This document shows, one piece after another, positions 17,006 to 24,458 of a DNA stretch of 64,000 nt (position 1 is its first letter; each line of letters starts with the position of its first letter). Under the pieces are notes generated by a model. It was not told where the DNA came from. It searched no databases and saw only the letters and a list, made by a program, of their open reading frames with translations. A program made the translations under genes and the position numbers. Source of the stretch: Ferruginibacter sp. (lineage in GTDB: Bacteria > Bacteroidota > Bacteroidia > Chitinophagales > Chitinophagaceae); assembly GCA_017983695.1 (NCBI GenBank), contig JAGOAX010000010.1, positions 175,094 through 239,093 of the forward strand. The letters are read 5' to 3'.

Positions 17006-18994
17006 TTATTTTTTATTGGCAGAGTCAGCAACGGGATAGTTTTTGCCGGTACTAAACAGTAAAGGCACATTACTTCCTGCAGGTGACACCCTTATATAAC
17101 CTGTCATTTCCTGGTGCAATGCACTACAAAAATCGGTGCAATACATAGGAAATGTACCTACTTTACTTGGTAACCATTTCAATGTTTGTGTTTCGCCAGG
17201 CATAATCAGCAATTCGGCATTTGCCGCTCCTTTAATAGCAAAGCCATGCGGTACATCCCAATCCTGCTCCAGGTTGGTTACATGAAAATAAACTTCATCT
17301 CCCATTCGTATACCTTCAATATTATCTGGTGTAAGGTGAGAACGGATGGCGGTCATATATACATGAACTTTGTTTCCTTCCCGAACAACTTTTGTTGCAG
17401 CTTCGCCATTGGCGAAGTATGGGTGCTTGTTTTCTTCGAGTTTAAAGAATTTCTGCGAATTATTTTTTATAAGGTCTGCAGAAATTATCTGGGCATAGTG
17501 CGGTTCGCCTATTGTTGGAAAATCAAGAATCAACTGCATCTTATCTCCACTGATATCATACAACTGGGCACTCTGCGATAATTCGGGGCCGGTTGGTAAA
17601 TACCTGTCTTTTGTAATTTTATTATAAGCAACAAGGTATTTTCCTTTTGGCGATTTAGTATCGCCGTGTGCAACAGTTAAGTGGCCTACAGAATAGTAAG
17701 TAGGTACTCTGTCAACTACTGTCAAATCTTTTATATTCCACTTAACAACTTCTGATGAAACAAACATGGATGTATAAGCATTGCCATTGTTATCAAACTC
17801 TGTATGTAAAGGGCCGAGGCCGGGTTTCTTTACTTCTCCATATAAAACTGATTCATATTTCAGAATAGGAACACCATCAAATTCGCCAATAAAATCTTTA
17901 GCTGCAATGGCCTTTTGTAATTTATCAAAACTAAATACAGGAATTAATGCAGCTAATTTTCCGCTACCAACAATGTATTCGCCTGTTGGGCTTACATCGC
18001 AACCGTGTGGTGATTTGGGACATGGAAAAAAGTAACAGATATCTTTCAGGTCTTTGGCATCCAGTACAGTAACTTCTGTTTTTATTTCGGATGTTGCAGC
18101 ATGGGTAATATCGCTATACCTGTTGGATGCATATCTTACAGCTTGTTTTCTGCCTTTACCTGCTTTTAAATATTCTTCAGCTTTCTTCCAGTTTACTGCC
18201 ATAATAAAATCTTTATCTTTTTGCGAAGCATTTACTTCCAGTAAAGTATTAGCTTGCTCTGTGTTATAGCAAGAGAAGAAGAACCATCCGTGTGATACAC
18301 CTTTACCGGCACGGCTCAAATCGAAATTCACACCAGGGCATTGTATCTGAAATGATATATCCATTTTACCATCTTCTTTTGCAACACTGATAAAACTAAG
18401 TGTCCCCTTATAATTCTGTTTGTAAGTATTAATGGGCACATCACCATTTTTATCATCTGGCGGTACACTAAAACGGGTACCGGCTACAACATACTCTGTA
18501 TTCTCTGTTATAAACGGAGATGAGTGGTTACCCCCACTGTTGGGTAATTCAATTATCTCTGCAGTACGAAAGGTCTTTAAGTCAATTCTTGCAACACGGG
18601 GTGTATTATTGGCATTGCCAAAAGCCCAGCGTCCATCGTAATCTCCATTGGTTTTCGACATTTGAACGTGGTGCAGATCATCCCAGGGTACAAAACCATG
18701 TGAAGTATTTAACATAGGTTTTGTTTCTTCGCTGTAGCCATATCCTTTTTCAGGATCAACAGAAAAAACCGGAATTACCCTGAGCAAACGACCCGAAGGT
18801 AAACCATAAGCACTCATCTGCCCGCTAAAACCACCTGAAACAAAATTGTAGAACTCGTCATATTTTCCAGGCGCAACATAAGTTTTTGCCGCAGCATCGG
18901 AGCTAACAGCATTACCTGCATTTTTTGGTTTACATGCATCAATACTTAACAGCAAAACCACTATTGCCATTAAGTTAAATTGTATCTTTTTCAT
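17006..18994 (-). CDS. nosZ: Nitrous oxide reductase, clade II type
   Basis: A 662-residue periplasmic multicopper enzyme that reduces N2O to N2. The N-terminal part is a beta-propeller with His-bearing motifs DDLHHVQMSK, GGNHSSPF, SPHGCDV, LGPLHTEFD, VGHLTVAHGD and GEPHYAQ that hold the CuZ cluster. The C-terminal cupredoxin domain ends in YCTDFCSALHQEMTGYI, with the CxxxCxxxHxxM set of CuA. The signal is a Sec or lipoprotein type (possible lipobox SIDAC) without a twin-arginine motif, as expected for clade II. A cytochrome c gene precedes it and accessory genes follow. Confidence 0.97.
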   Translation of the reverse strand: MKKIQFNLMAIVVLLLSIDACKPKNAGNAVSSDAAAKTYVAPGKYDEFYNFVSGGFSGQMSAYGLPSGRLLRVIPVFSVDPEKGYGYSEETKPMLNTSHGFVPWDDLHHVQMSKTNGDYDGRWAFGNANNTPRVARIDLKTFRTAEIIELPNSGGNHSSPFITENTEYVVAGTRFSVPPDDKNGDVPINTYKQNYKGTLSFISVAKEDGKMDISFQIQCPGVNFDLSRAGKGVSHGWFFFSCYNTEQANTLLEVNASQKDKDFIMAVNWKKAEEYLKAGKGRKQAVRYASNRYSDITHAATSEIKTEVTVLDAKDLKDICYFFPCPKSPHGCDVSPTGEYIVGSGKLAALIPVFSFDKLQKAIAAKDFIGEFDGVPILKYESVLYGEVKKPGLGPLHTEFDNNGNAYTSMFVSSEVVKWNIKDLTVVDRVPTYYSVGHLTVAHGDTKSPKGKYLVAYNKITKDRYLPTGPELSQSAQLYDISGDKMQLILDFPTIGEPHYAQIISADLIKNNSQKFFKLEENKHPYFANGEAATKVVREGNKVHVYMTAIRSHLTPDNIEGIRMGDEVYFHVTNLEQDWDVPHGFAIKGAANAELLIMPGETQTLKWLPSKVGTFPMYCTDFCSALHQEMTGYIRVSPAGSNVPLLFSTGKNYPVADSANKK

Positions 18995-19079
18995 ATTGAT
19001 TGTTGTTTAAGTAATCTATTATATTTATCAGGGGATGTTGTGTTAAAAAAGTACAGTATTACAAGTCATTCTGCCTTAC

Positions 19080-19559
19080 TTATTTCAAACCGTCATTTTT
19101 TCTCATAAACTCATACACACCCCTTGCATCATCATCCGAAATATTTTGGTTAGGCATACGTACCAAACAAATAGCCAGTTGTGCCTGGGCTGCAGGATCC
19201 TTATCTAACATCGCATCTGGATTGGTTGCAAAATTCATGATCCACTCGGCAGTAAATCTTTTTGTAACGCCTGCCCAACCGGGGCCAACTAATTTCTCTT
19301 CAGTTAATTTGTGACAGCTACTGCATTTTACAGTAAACACTTTTTCGCCTGTTGCAGCCATTGCAGCATCTAAAGTTGCTGCTACTTCTACTTTTGTAAA
19401 TTTCCCTTCCCCACGTTTAGGGTCATAACCAGGGTTGCCATTTTCTGTTGATTTTGCAGCATCATAAGGATCGGCAGTTGCTTTGGTATCGCTACCGGCA
19501 CCGCCGCCACAGGCCGCTATAAAAATTCCCAGAAATAAAATAATTGCCAATTTTTTCAT
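19080..19559 (-). CDS. Cytochrome c lipoprotein, likely electron donor to NosZ
   Basis: A 159-residue lipoprotein (lipobox FIAAC, Cys17) with a single class I cytochrome c domain. The haem-binding motif CSSCH is at residues 79-83 and the likely axial Met is Met135 in CLVRMPNQNI. It lies 85 bases upstream of nosZ in the same direction, so it is probably the first gene of the operon and passes electrons to nitrous oxide reductase. A TAATCTTG element on the minus strand at 19598-19591 could be its -7 element. Confidence 0.9.
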   Translation of the reverse strand: MKKLAIILFLGIFIAACGGGAGSDTKATADPYDAAKSTENGNPGYDPKRGEGKFTKVEVAATLDAAMAATGEKVFTVKCSSCHKLTEEKLVGPGWAGVTKRFTAEWIMNFATNPDAMLDKDPAAQAQLAICLVRMPNQNISDDDARGVYEFMRKNDGLK

Positions 19560-19707
19560 GATAGTTTTTTTAATTTTAAAATTGATGGTACAAGATTACA
19601 CCTGCAATTGTGGTTTATTTATGCGTTGAATCATACTGCAGAAAATTGTCTGGTTTATTTCTTTAAACACAAGATTTCCGGAAATTTCTATACTGAAAAA
19701 GAAGATT

Positions 19708-19723
19708 TATGATTAAAATCATA
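19708..19723. promoter_or_regulatory. Fnr-like palindrome between cytochrome c and crp/fnr genes
   Basis: TATGATT-AA-AATCATA is a perfect palindrome that contains TGAT-N4-ATCA, the half-site pattern recognised by Fnr/Dnr-type regulators. It lies in the divergent gap between the nos operon and the regulator gene, 82 bases before the regulator start. Confidence 0.75.
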
Positions 19724-19766
19724 CGCTTATATAAGAGATGTCATAAGGGATAAAAGGGCCGAAGGA

Positions 19767-19774
19767 TAGTTTTG
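19767..19774 (+). promoter_or_regulatory. -7 promoter element of the crp/fnr gene
   Basis: TAGTTTTG is a full match to TAnnTTTG, 32 bases before the ATG. The Fnr-like box centre lies about 65 bases before the expected transcription start. Confidence 0.55.
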
Positions 19775-19805
19775 ACAACTTAATACTTATACCAATTTAA
19801 AATTT

Positions 19806-20402
19806 ATGATGATTGATATTGATACATTGCTGGCTTGGGGTGGGGCTTATAAAAAGTGTGCCGCCAATGAAATTATTTTTCAGGAAGGTGCACAGGCACA
19901 ATTCTATTATCAATTGGTAAGCGGCAGCGTAAGATGGGTTAATATTAATGATGACGGAAAGGAATTTTTACAGGTAATGATAGAACCCGGGGAGTGCTTT
20001 GGTGAACTGCCCCTTTTTGATGGCGAGCCATTTGCTGCTACCTCAATTGCAGATACAGACTCTATGATCATCCGCTTACACCGGCCTACTTTTCACCAGT
20101 TAATAAAAGAAAATCCTGAAATACATTCAGCATTCAGCAAATTACTATCGCAGCGCTTACGTTTTAAATTCCTTATCCTTAGGGAAATGGCCAATCATAA
20201 TCCCGAACACAGCATTTCTACATTACTCAGTTATTTTAAGCAAACACAAAAAAACATTTGTAGCAAGTGCAACCAAATTAAACTTACCCGGCAGCAAATT
20301 GCAAATATGACAGGGCTAAGGGTGGAAACTGTTATCCGTACAATAAAAACCCTTCAATCAAAAGGGCAGCTGCATATAACAAAAGGAAAAGTATATTGTT
20401 AG
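19806..20402 (+). CDS. Crp/Fnr family regulator of the nos/NO genes
   Basis: A 198-residue regulator with an N-terminal cyclic-nucleotide-like beta-barrel (about residues 15-115) and a C-terminal winged helix-turn-helix in LTRQQIANMTGLRVETVIRTI. It lacks the N-terminal cysteine cluster of classical Fnr; its cysteines are at 18, 64, 152, 155 and 198, with CSKC at 152-155 directly before the DNA-binding domain. It lies divergent from the nos operon, and palindromes of the expected Fnr type lie on both sides, so it probably regulates this island in response to oxygen or NO. Confidence 0.88.
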   Translation: MMIDIDTLLAWGGAYKKCAANEIIFQEGAQAQFYYQLVSGSVRWVNINDDGKEFLQVMIEPGECFGELPLFDGEPFAATSIADTDSMIIRLHRPTFHQLIKENPEIHSAFSKLLSQRLRFKFLILREMANHNPEHSISTLLSYFKQTQKNICSKCNQIKLTRQQIANMTGLRVETVIRTIKTLQSKGQLHITKGKVYC

Positions 20403-20404
20403 CT

Positions 20405-20420
20405 TATGATTCAAATCATA
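20405..20420 (+). promoter_or_regulatory. Fnr-like palindrome before the haem-copper-like membrane gene
   Basis: TATGATT-CA-AATCATA has the same arms as the box at 19708. Its centre is 29.5 bases before TTTCTTTG (20442-20449), a five-of-six -7 match, so the site is placed at about -41 for an activator. Confidence 0.7.
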
Positions 20421-20464
20421 GCAACTGCTTTTTAAGCATGGTTTCTTTGCAATAAATTTATTCC

Positions 20465-21682
20465 ATGTCTTTGGTATTGCACCGCTGGTTAAAAATTACA
20501 TTACTAAACTTATTCATTGTTGCTGCCATCGGGGTGGTTTTAAGATATAAAATTGCCTGGTCACTTCCTTTTATAGACCAGAAACATTTACTGCATGGCC
20601 ATTCTCATTTTGCTTTTGCCGGATGGATTTCTCAGGCCATTATGGTATTGATGGTAGCGTATTTAGCCAAAGAAAAAGGAGTGTCCATTTTTAAAAAGTA
20701 CAGTTGGCTTTTGTATGGCAATCTTTTAACTGCATATTGTATGCTTATTGCTTTTCCTATTGAAGGCTATGGATTATATTCTATTATCTTTTCCACACTT
20801 TCTATTATTGTTTCTTATGCCTTTGCAATTATTTACTGGAAAGATTTGAACCGGTTAAAAAATAAGAGTATCAGTCATCAGTGGTTTAAGGCAGCTGTGT
20901 TCTTTAATGCTTTTTCCTCTTTGGGAGCATTTGCATTAGCAATAATGATGGTGGCCAAAATAATTCATCAAAACTGGTACCTGGCTGCGGAATATTTTTA
21001 TTTGCATTTTCAATATAATGGCTGGTTCTTTTTTTCCTGCATGGGGTTAGTTACGGCACAATTATTTCAATCAGCACCAATACTTATTTTAAAAAGAATT
21101 TACCTGTTGTTTGCCTTTGCTGTAATTCCTGCATATTTTTTATCTGCGTTATGGATGAATATTCCTGTATGGGTTTATATTTTAGTAATTATTGCTGCAT
21201 TTGCACAGGTAGCAGGATGGATTTACATGGCTGGTTTAATAAAAAACCAAAATGCAATATTTAAAAGCCCATTTTCAGTAACAGCAAAATGGTTATTAGG
21301 ATTAGCGGCTATTGCATTAACAATTAAATTATTGTTGCAGCTGGGTTCCACCATTCCTTCATTAAGCACATTAGCATTTGGTTTCAGGCCAATTGTAATT
21401 GGTTATCTGCATTTAGTACTGCTGGGTGTAATTACTTTATTTCTTATAGGTTTTATGTTTGCTGCAAATTTTATTGCTATCAATAAAAAAGCAACAGCCG
21501 GGGCAGGCATATTTGCAGCAGGAATAATTATTAATGAAGTTTTTTTAATGACTCAGGGTGTTGGCGCTTTAGACTACATCAATATTCCCTATATTAACAC
21601 AGCTCTGCTTGTTGCGGCTGTTATAATGTTTGCCGGGTTGCTATTATTAAATATCAGCCAGCAAAATAAATTGCAAAAATGA
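20465..21682 (+). CDS. Polytopic membrane protein, haem-copper-oxidase-like, NO-linked
   Basis: A 405-residue protein that is almost entirely hydrophobic (about 10-12 membrane segments). His-containing segments LLHGHSHFAFAGW, FYLHFQYNGWFFF and GYLHLVLLGVI recall the metal- and haem-binding helices of the haem-copper oxidase and NnrS-like families, but the full set of ligands of an active oxidase or NO reductase is not evident. It is flanked by Fnr-like boxes, a Crp/Fnr gene and the RIC gene, so a role in NO response is likely. Function unproven. Confidence 0.65.
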   Translation: MSLVLHRWLKITLLNLFIVAAIGVVLRYKIAWSLPFIDQKHLLHGHSHFAFAGWISQAIMVLMVAYLAKEKGVSIFKKYSWLLYGNLLTAYCMLIAFPIEGYGLYSIIFSTLSIIVSYAFAIIYWKDLNRLKNKSISHQWFKAAVFFNAFSSLGAFALAIMMVAKIIHQNWYLAAEYFYLHFQYNGWFFFSCMGLVTAQLFQSAPILILKRIYLLFAFAVIPAYFLSALWMNIPVWVYILVIIAAFAQVAGWIYMAGLIKNQNAIFKSPFSVTAKWLLGLAAIALTIKLLLQLGSTIPSLSTLAFGFRPIVIGYLHLVLLGVITLFLIGFMFAANFIAINKKATAGAGIFAAGIIINEVFLMTQGVGALDYINIPYINTALLVAAVIMFAGLLLLNISQQNKLQK

Positions 21683-21692
21683 TTTCAATCAC
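21679..21692 (+). promoter_or_regulatory. Fnr-like box before the RIC gene
   Basis: ATGAT-TTCA-ATCAC retains TGAT-N4-ATCA. It overlaps the stop of the preceding gene. Its centre is about 29 bases before a weak -7-like CATCTTTC at 21715. Confidence 0.6.
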
Positions 21693-21737
21693 AAAGCAAT
21701 AATTGTTTTCGTGTCATCTTTCCTAAAATTATTTATT

Positions 21738-22448
21738 ATGATAAATACAGCAGAACAAACATTAGCATCACTGGTAACACAAAATCATCAAACCGTATCG
21801 GTACTGGAAAAATACAACCTCGATTTTTGTTGCAAAGGCAAAAGAACACTGGCTGAAGCCTGTAAAGAAAAAAGTTTACCGCTGGAGAGTATTTTAAAAG
21901 AACTGCAACAGTTTACCGCACCAGAAGAAAAATTGCAAATGCCTTTTGAACAGATGAATGCAGAACAACTCATCAGTTATATTCTTATTCACCACCACTT
22001 TTATGTAAAACAATCTATGCCCACAATAATTGCCCACTTACAAAAAGTAGCCACAAAACATGGCGAACGTTTTCCGTACATGATAAAAGTGTTGCAGTTG
22101 TTTACTGCCATACAGGAAGAAATGACCCTGCATATGCAAAAAGAGGAAGTAGTATTATTTCCCCGCATTAAAGAAGTGGAAAGAATATTTACAGAAAACC
22201 AGCAACCAAAATTTGCCGATGGGTTTATTACCGGCCCTGTTAATGTAATGGAAGCCGAACATGAACATGCTGGAGAAATGCTTTATGAAATACGCCGCTT
22301 AACCAATAACTATACAGCGCCTGAAGATGCCTGCACTACTTTTAAAGTTAGCCTGGATGAATTAAAAGCTTTTGAAGAAGACCTGCACAAGCATGTACAC
22401 CTGGAAAATAACTTACTGTTTCCACTGGCTGAAAAGCTAATTAAGTAA
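21738..22448 (+). CDS. ric: RIC-type iron-sulfur cluster repair diiron protein
   Basis: A 236-residue protein of the ScdA/YtfE/RIC family that repairs iron-sulfur clusters damaged by nitric oxide or oxidants. An N-terminal DUF542 part has the LDFCCKG motif, and the C-terminal hemerythrin domain has ligands in HHHFYVKQ, HMQKEEVVLFPR, EAEHEHAGEML and HKHVHLENNLLFP. I chose ATG 21738 over a GTG nine codons earlier because it begins the usual N-terminus. An Fnr-like box and a terminator frame the gene. Confidence 0.93.
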   Translation: MINTAEQTLASLVTQNHQTVSVLEKYNLDFCCKGKRTLAEACKEKSLPLESILKELQQFTAPEEKLQMPFEQMNAEQLISYILIHHHFYVKQSMPTIIAHLQKVATKHGERFPYMIKVLQLFTAIQEEMTLHMQKEEVVLFPRIKEVERIFTENQQPKFADGFITGPVNVMEAEHEHAGEMLYEIRRLTNNYTAPEDACTTFKVSLDELKAFEEDLHKHVHLENNLLFPLAEKLIK

Positions 22449-22467
22449 ACTAACCAGCCATTATAAT

Positions 22468-22496
22468 AAAAAGGCTATCAAATTGATAGCCTTTTT
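22468..22496 (+). terminator. Intrinsic terminator after ric
   Basis: AAAAAGGCTATC and GATAGCCTTTTT form a near-perfect hairpin with a T-run. Confidence 0.85.
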
Positions 22497-22511
22497 GTAG
22501 TCCCGACAAGG
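22497..22511. other. Possible att site: 15-base tRNA-3'-end-like sequence at the island edge
   Basis: GTAGTCCCGACAAGG reads on the minus strand like the last bases of a tRNA gene (acceptor stem plus part of the T arm). The rest of the tRNA is missing, and mobile-element genes begin directly after it. It could be a duplicated attachment site. I see no second copy in the window. Confidence 0.25.
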
Positions 22512-22564
22512 CTAGCAATTTTATTGATTTTCATTTTGTTATAAAAGAAGCGTAAAACAATTCG

Positions 22565-22855
22565 TTATAAAATAGATGAATCATTAAAATACCTGTCTAT
22601 TTCGGTAACGGACAGATAAATCTTTCTTCGTTTCTTTATGATCTTAATCTTGTTCTGAGCAACCAGTTGGTCAAACTTAGTCCTTTTTATCCTCACGGCT
22701 TCCATGAACTCTTTAGCGGTTATATTTTTGATTGGAATACCTGTCTCCTTTATATTGATTTCCTTTATTTGTCGCAGGATAGCCTGCTGGGATGCTATGA
22801 TGGCATCCAATGTTTCCCTTGGAATCATCATTAAAGTCATACTATCTGAATCCAT
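22565..22855 (-). CDS. Excisionase-like helix-turn-helix protein
   Basis: A 96-residue protein. The second half (ITAKEFMEAVRIKRTKFDQL to YLSVTEIDRYF) resembles the winged helix of excisionase/MerR-like small proteins that accompany integrases. It has an N-terminal helical region. Located at the left end of the mobile element and in the same direction as the mob genes. It could be an excisionase or a regulator of transfer. Confidence 0.6.
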   Translation of the reverse strand: MDSDSMTLMMIPRETLDAIIASQQAILRQIKEINIKETGIPIKNITAKEFMEAVRIKRTKFDQLVAQNKIKIIKKRRKIYLSVTEIDRYFNDSSIL

Positions 22856-22889
22856 AATTGTATATTTAATTTACAATAAGTGTTTCTTT

Positions 22890-22949
22890 GCAAGATTGCA
22901 TGTCGCCATGCGACAGCTTCACTTTGTCTTTAGCGACATGCAATCTTGC
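22890..22949. repeat. Perfect 17-bp inverted repeat, oriT candidate
   Basis: GCAAGATTGCATGTCGC (22890-22906) is matched perfectly by its reverse complement at 22933-22949, with a 26-base loop. There is no T-run, so it is not a normal terminator. It lies between the excisionase-like gene and the 3' end of the relaxase gene, a place where a nicking site or its recognition hairpin could lie. Confidence 0.6.
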
Positions 22950-22990
22950 GGTGGAGAATTACCTCCCCCGTACCCCCTCAGCTTAGCTAC

Positions 22991-23023
22991 GACAATACCA
23001 GATAGTCCCTACCTGGTATTGTC
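22991..23023. repeat. Inverted repeat at the 3' end of the relaxase gene
   Basis: GACAATACCAG and CTGGTATTGTC are perfect 11-bp arms with an 11-base loop. It overlaps the last codons and the stop of the relaxase gene. It might stop transcription or protect the message, but no T-run follows. Confidence 0.55.
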
Positions 23024-23923
23024 ATCATCTTGTTCATTTTCTAAGTCCATTTCGTTATCAATATTGTTTTCATCATCCATATTTCTCTCCCTGGTCGGTT
23101 CATCCAATTCCCTGGAATTGGAGCCACTGCTGCGGATGTTTTCAATTTCATCAAGCTGTTGCTTTTCTTCATTTTCACGCTCTTCTAATGCTTTTATTTT
23201 ATCATCATAGCCAAGCCTGCTGAAACGGAATTTTGTCTCCCCATCATATTTTATCCCTGTGAGTTTTTCATTTCTGTAGTAGGCATCGTGGCCCATACTT
23301 TTTAGCTGGTCTAAAAAGTCCTTTGTGGATTTTGATAGCTGATATGCTTTTTGCAAATCAGCTTCCAAAGTTGATTTTTTACTCTGCCTAAAATCTTTGC
23401 TATATGCTTTGCTATTCCCTTTTCCGTGTTCGACAATACTTTTATTAAGCTCTGGGTATCGCTTCTCTTGGTATGTCTGCATGGCGACTTTCAGTTGCCC
23501 AAATTCAGCTTTTGAAATCCGGTTGGCGACACCGGTTAAATACTTAGTGCCACTCATTACGACATGTAAATGGATATGCTCCTTTTCAATATGGTGCGTC
23601 ATCAGGTATATGTTATCCTTGCCCTGCAGTTCCATATACTTTTTACCAAAATCACGAAGTATCTTTTCAGTAATCTTGTCTTTATCCTTCTTGCCAAATG
23701 AAATTATTGTGTGGTAAACCTTTACACTATTCTTTCGCTGTACCCTTCTAAATGTCTCATTAGCTTTAAATTCCTTTACGATTTTATCTAATGACCTTGA
23801 CCTGATATTATGGCGCATCATCATTGGCTTAAAGTCTTTATTACTCAGTTTGTCTTTATCCTTAAACAGGTAATTGACAATCTGTTCTGTGCCATCCTTA
23901 CGGCTTAAAGATTTAATGACCAT
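23009..23923 (-). CDS. Relaxase/mobilization protein (MobB-like)
   Basis: A 304-residue relaxase that would nick the transfer origin and lead the strand. The three-His motif is at residues 116-120 (HIHLH, inside THHIEKEHIHLHVVMSG), with an upstream VYHTIISF strand. I chose the ATG at 23923, which overlaps the stop of the preceding mobA-like gene by 11 bases; an ATG five codons earlier is also possible. The C-terminus is a highly acidic low-complexity tail. It belongs to an operon with the MobA-like and coupling proteins. Confidence 0.88.
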   Translation of the reverse strand: MVIKSLSRKDGTEQIVNYLFKDKDKLSNKDFKPMMMRHNIRSRSLDKIVKEFKANETFRRVQRKNSVKVYHTIISFGKKDKDKITEKILRDFGKKYMELQGKDNIYLMTHHIEKEHIHLHVVMSGTKYLTGVANRISKAEFGQLKVAMQTYQEKRYPELNKSIVEHGKGNSKAYSKDFRQSKKSTLEADLQKAYQLSKSTKDFLDQLKSMGHDAYYRNEKLTGIKYDGETKFRFSRLGYDDKIKALEERENEEKQQLDEIENIRSSGSNSRELDEPTRERNMDDENNIDNEMDLENEQDDDNTR

Positions 23924-24458
23924 GTTGCATTCTTTCAAAGAATCTGATTAAATACTCTTCTGTACCCGGGTCTTTCTCTATTTCCTGTTCAAGTATTTGT
24001 TCAATGGTTTTAGGGCTAAGTAATGTTACCCTCATTTCATGTTCGAGGATAAATAACTCCTCCTGCATCCTCTTTATACTACTTAGATCAATTTCTGATT
24101 CCTGCGATATCGATTCAATAGTATTGTAGGTCATGGCTACAAGCTGTAACACCTTATTCATTTCTTGCTGGTTGGGTACCACATACCGTTTATTAATGTA
24201 GGCAAGTGTTGCCTGTTTGATAAACCGGGTTGGTTTTACTTTATGCTTCTTTGCTGCTTCAGTAAGCACCTGTAGTTCTTCCGTTGTCCAGGAAACTGTG
24301 TATGCTTTATTCTCCGTGCGATTTACCTTCCTCCATTTTGCTTTATATATTCTTCTATACTCTTTTTTAGCCCACAGAATCTCAACTACATCCCCTTTTT
24401 CAAGATATGGCGACAGAAATTGATAGAACTCATTATATCGTTTACTCCGTTTTGCCAT
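23913..24458 (-). CDS. Mobilization accessory protein (MobA/relaxosome, ribbon-helix-helix type)
   Basis: A 181-residue basic protein. Residues about 50-90 (YTVSWTTEELQVLTEAAKKH, VKPTRFIKQATLAYI) match the DNA-binding region of plasmid mobilization relaxosome proteins. A helical C-terminal part follows. Its start overlaps the coupling-protein gene by 17 bases and its stop overlaps the relaxase start. It probably binds oriT next to the relaxase. Confidence 0.8.
   Translation of the reverse strand: MAKRSKRYNEFYQFLSPYLEKGDVVEILWAKKEYRRIYKAKWRKVNRTENKAYTVSWTTEELQVLTEAAKKHKVKPTRFIKQATLAYINKRYVVPNQQEMNKVLQLVAMTYNTIESISQESEIDLSSIKRMQEELFILEHEMRVTLLSPKTIEQILEQEIEKDPGTEEYLIRFFERMQHGH

Noticed and set aside
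20465..21682. Functional nitric oxide reductase NorB
   Set aside because: The number and spacing of His ligands do not match NorB and no NorC partner is present.
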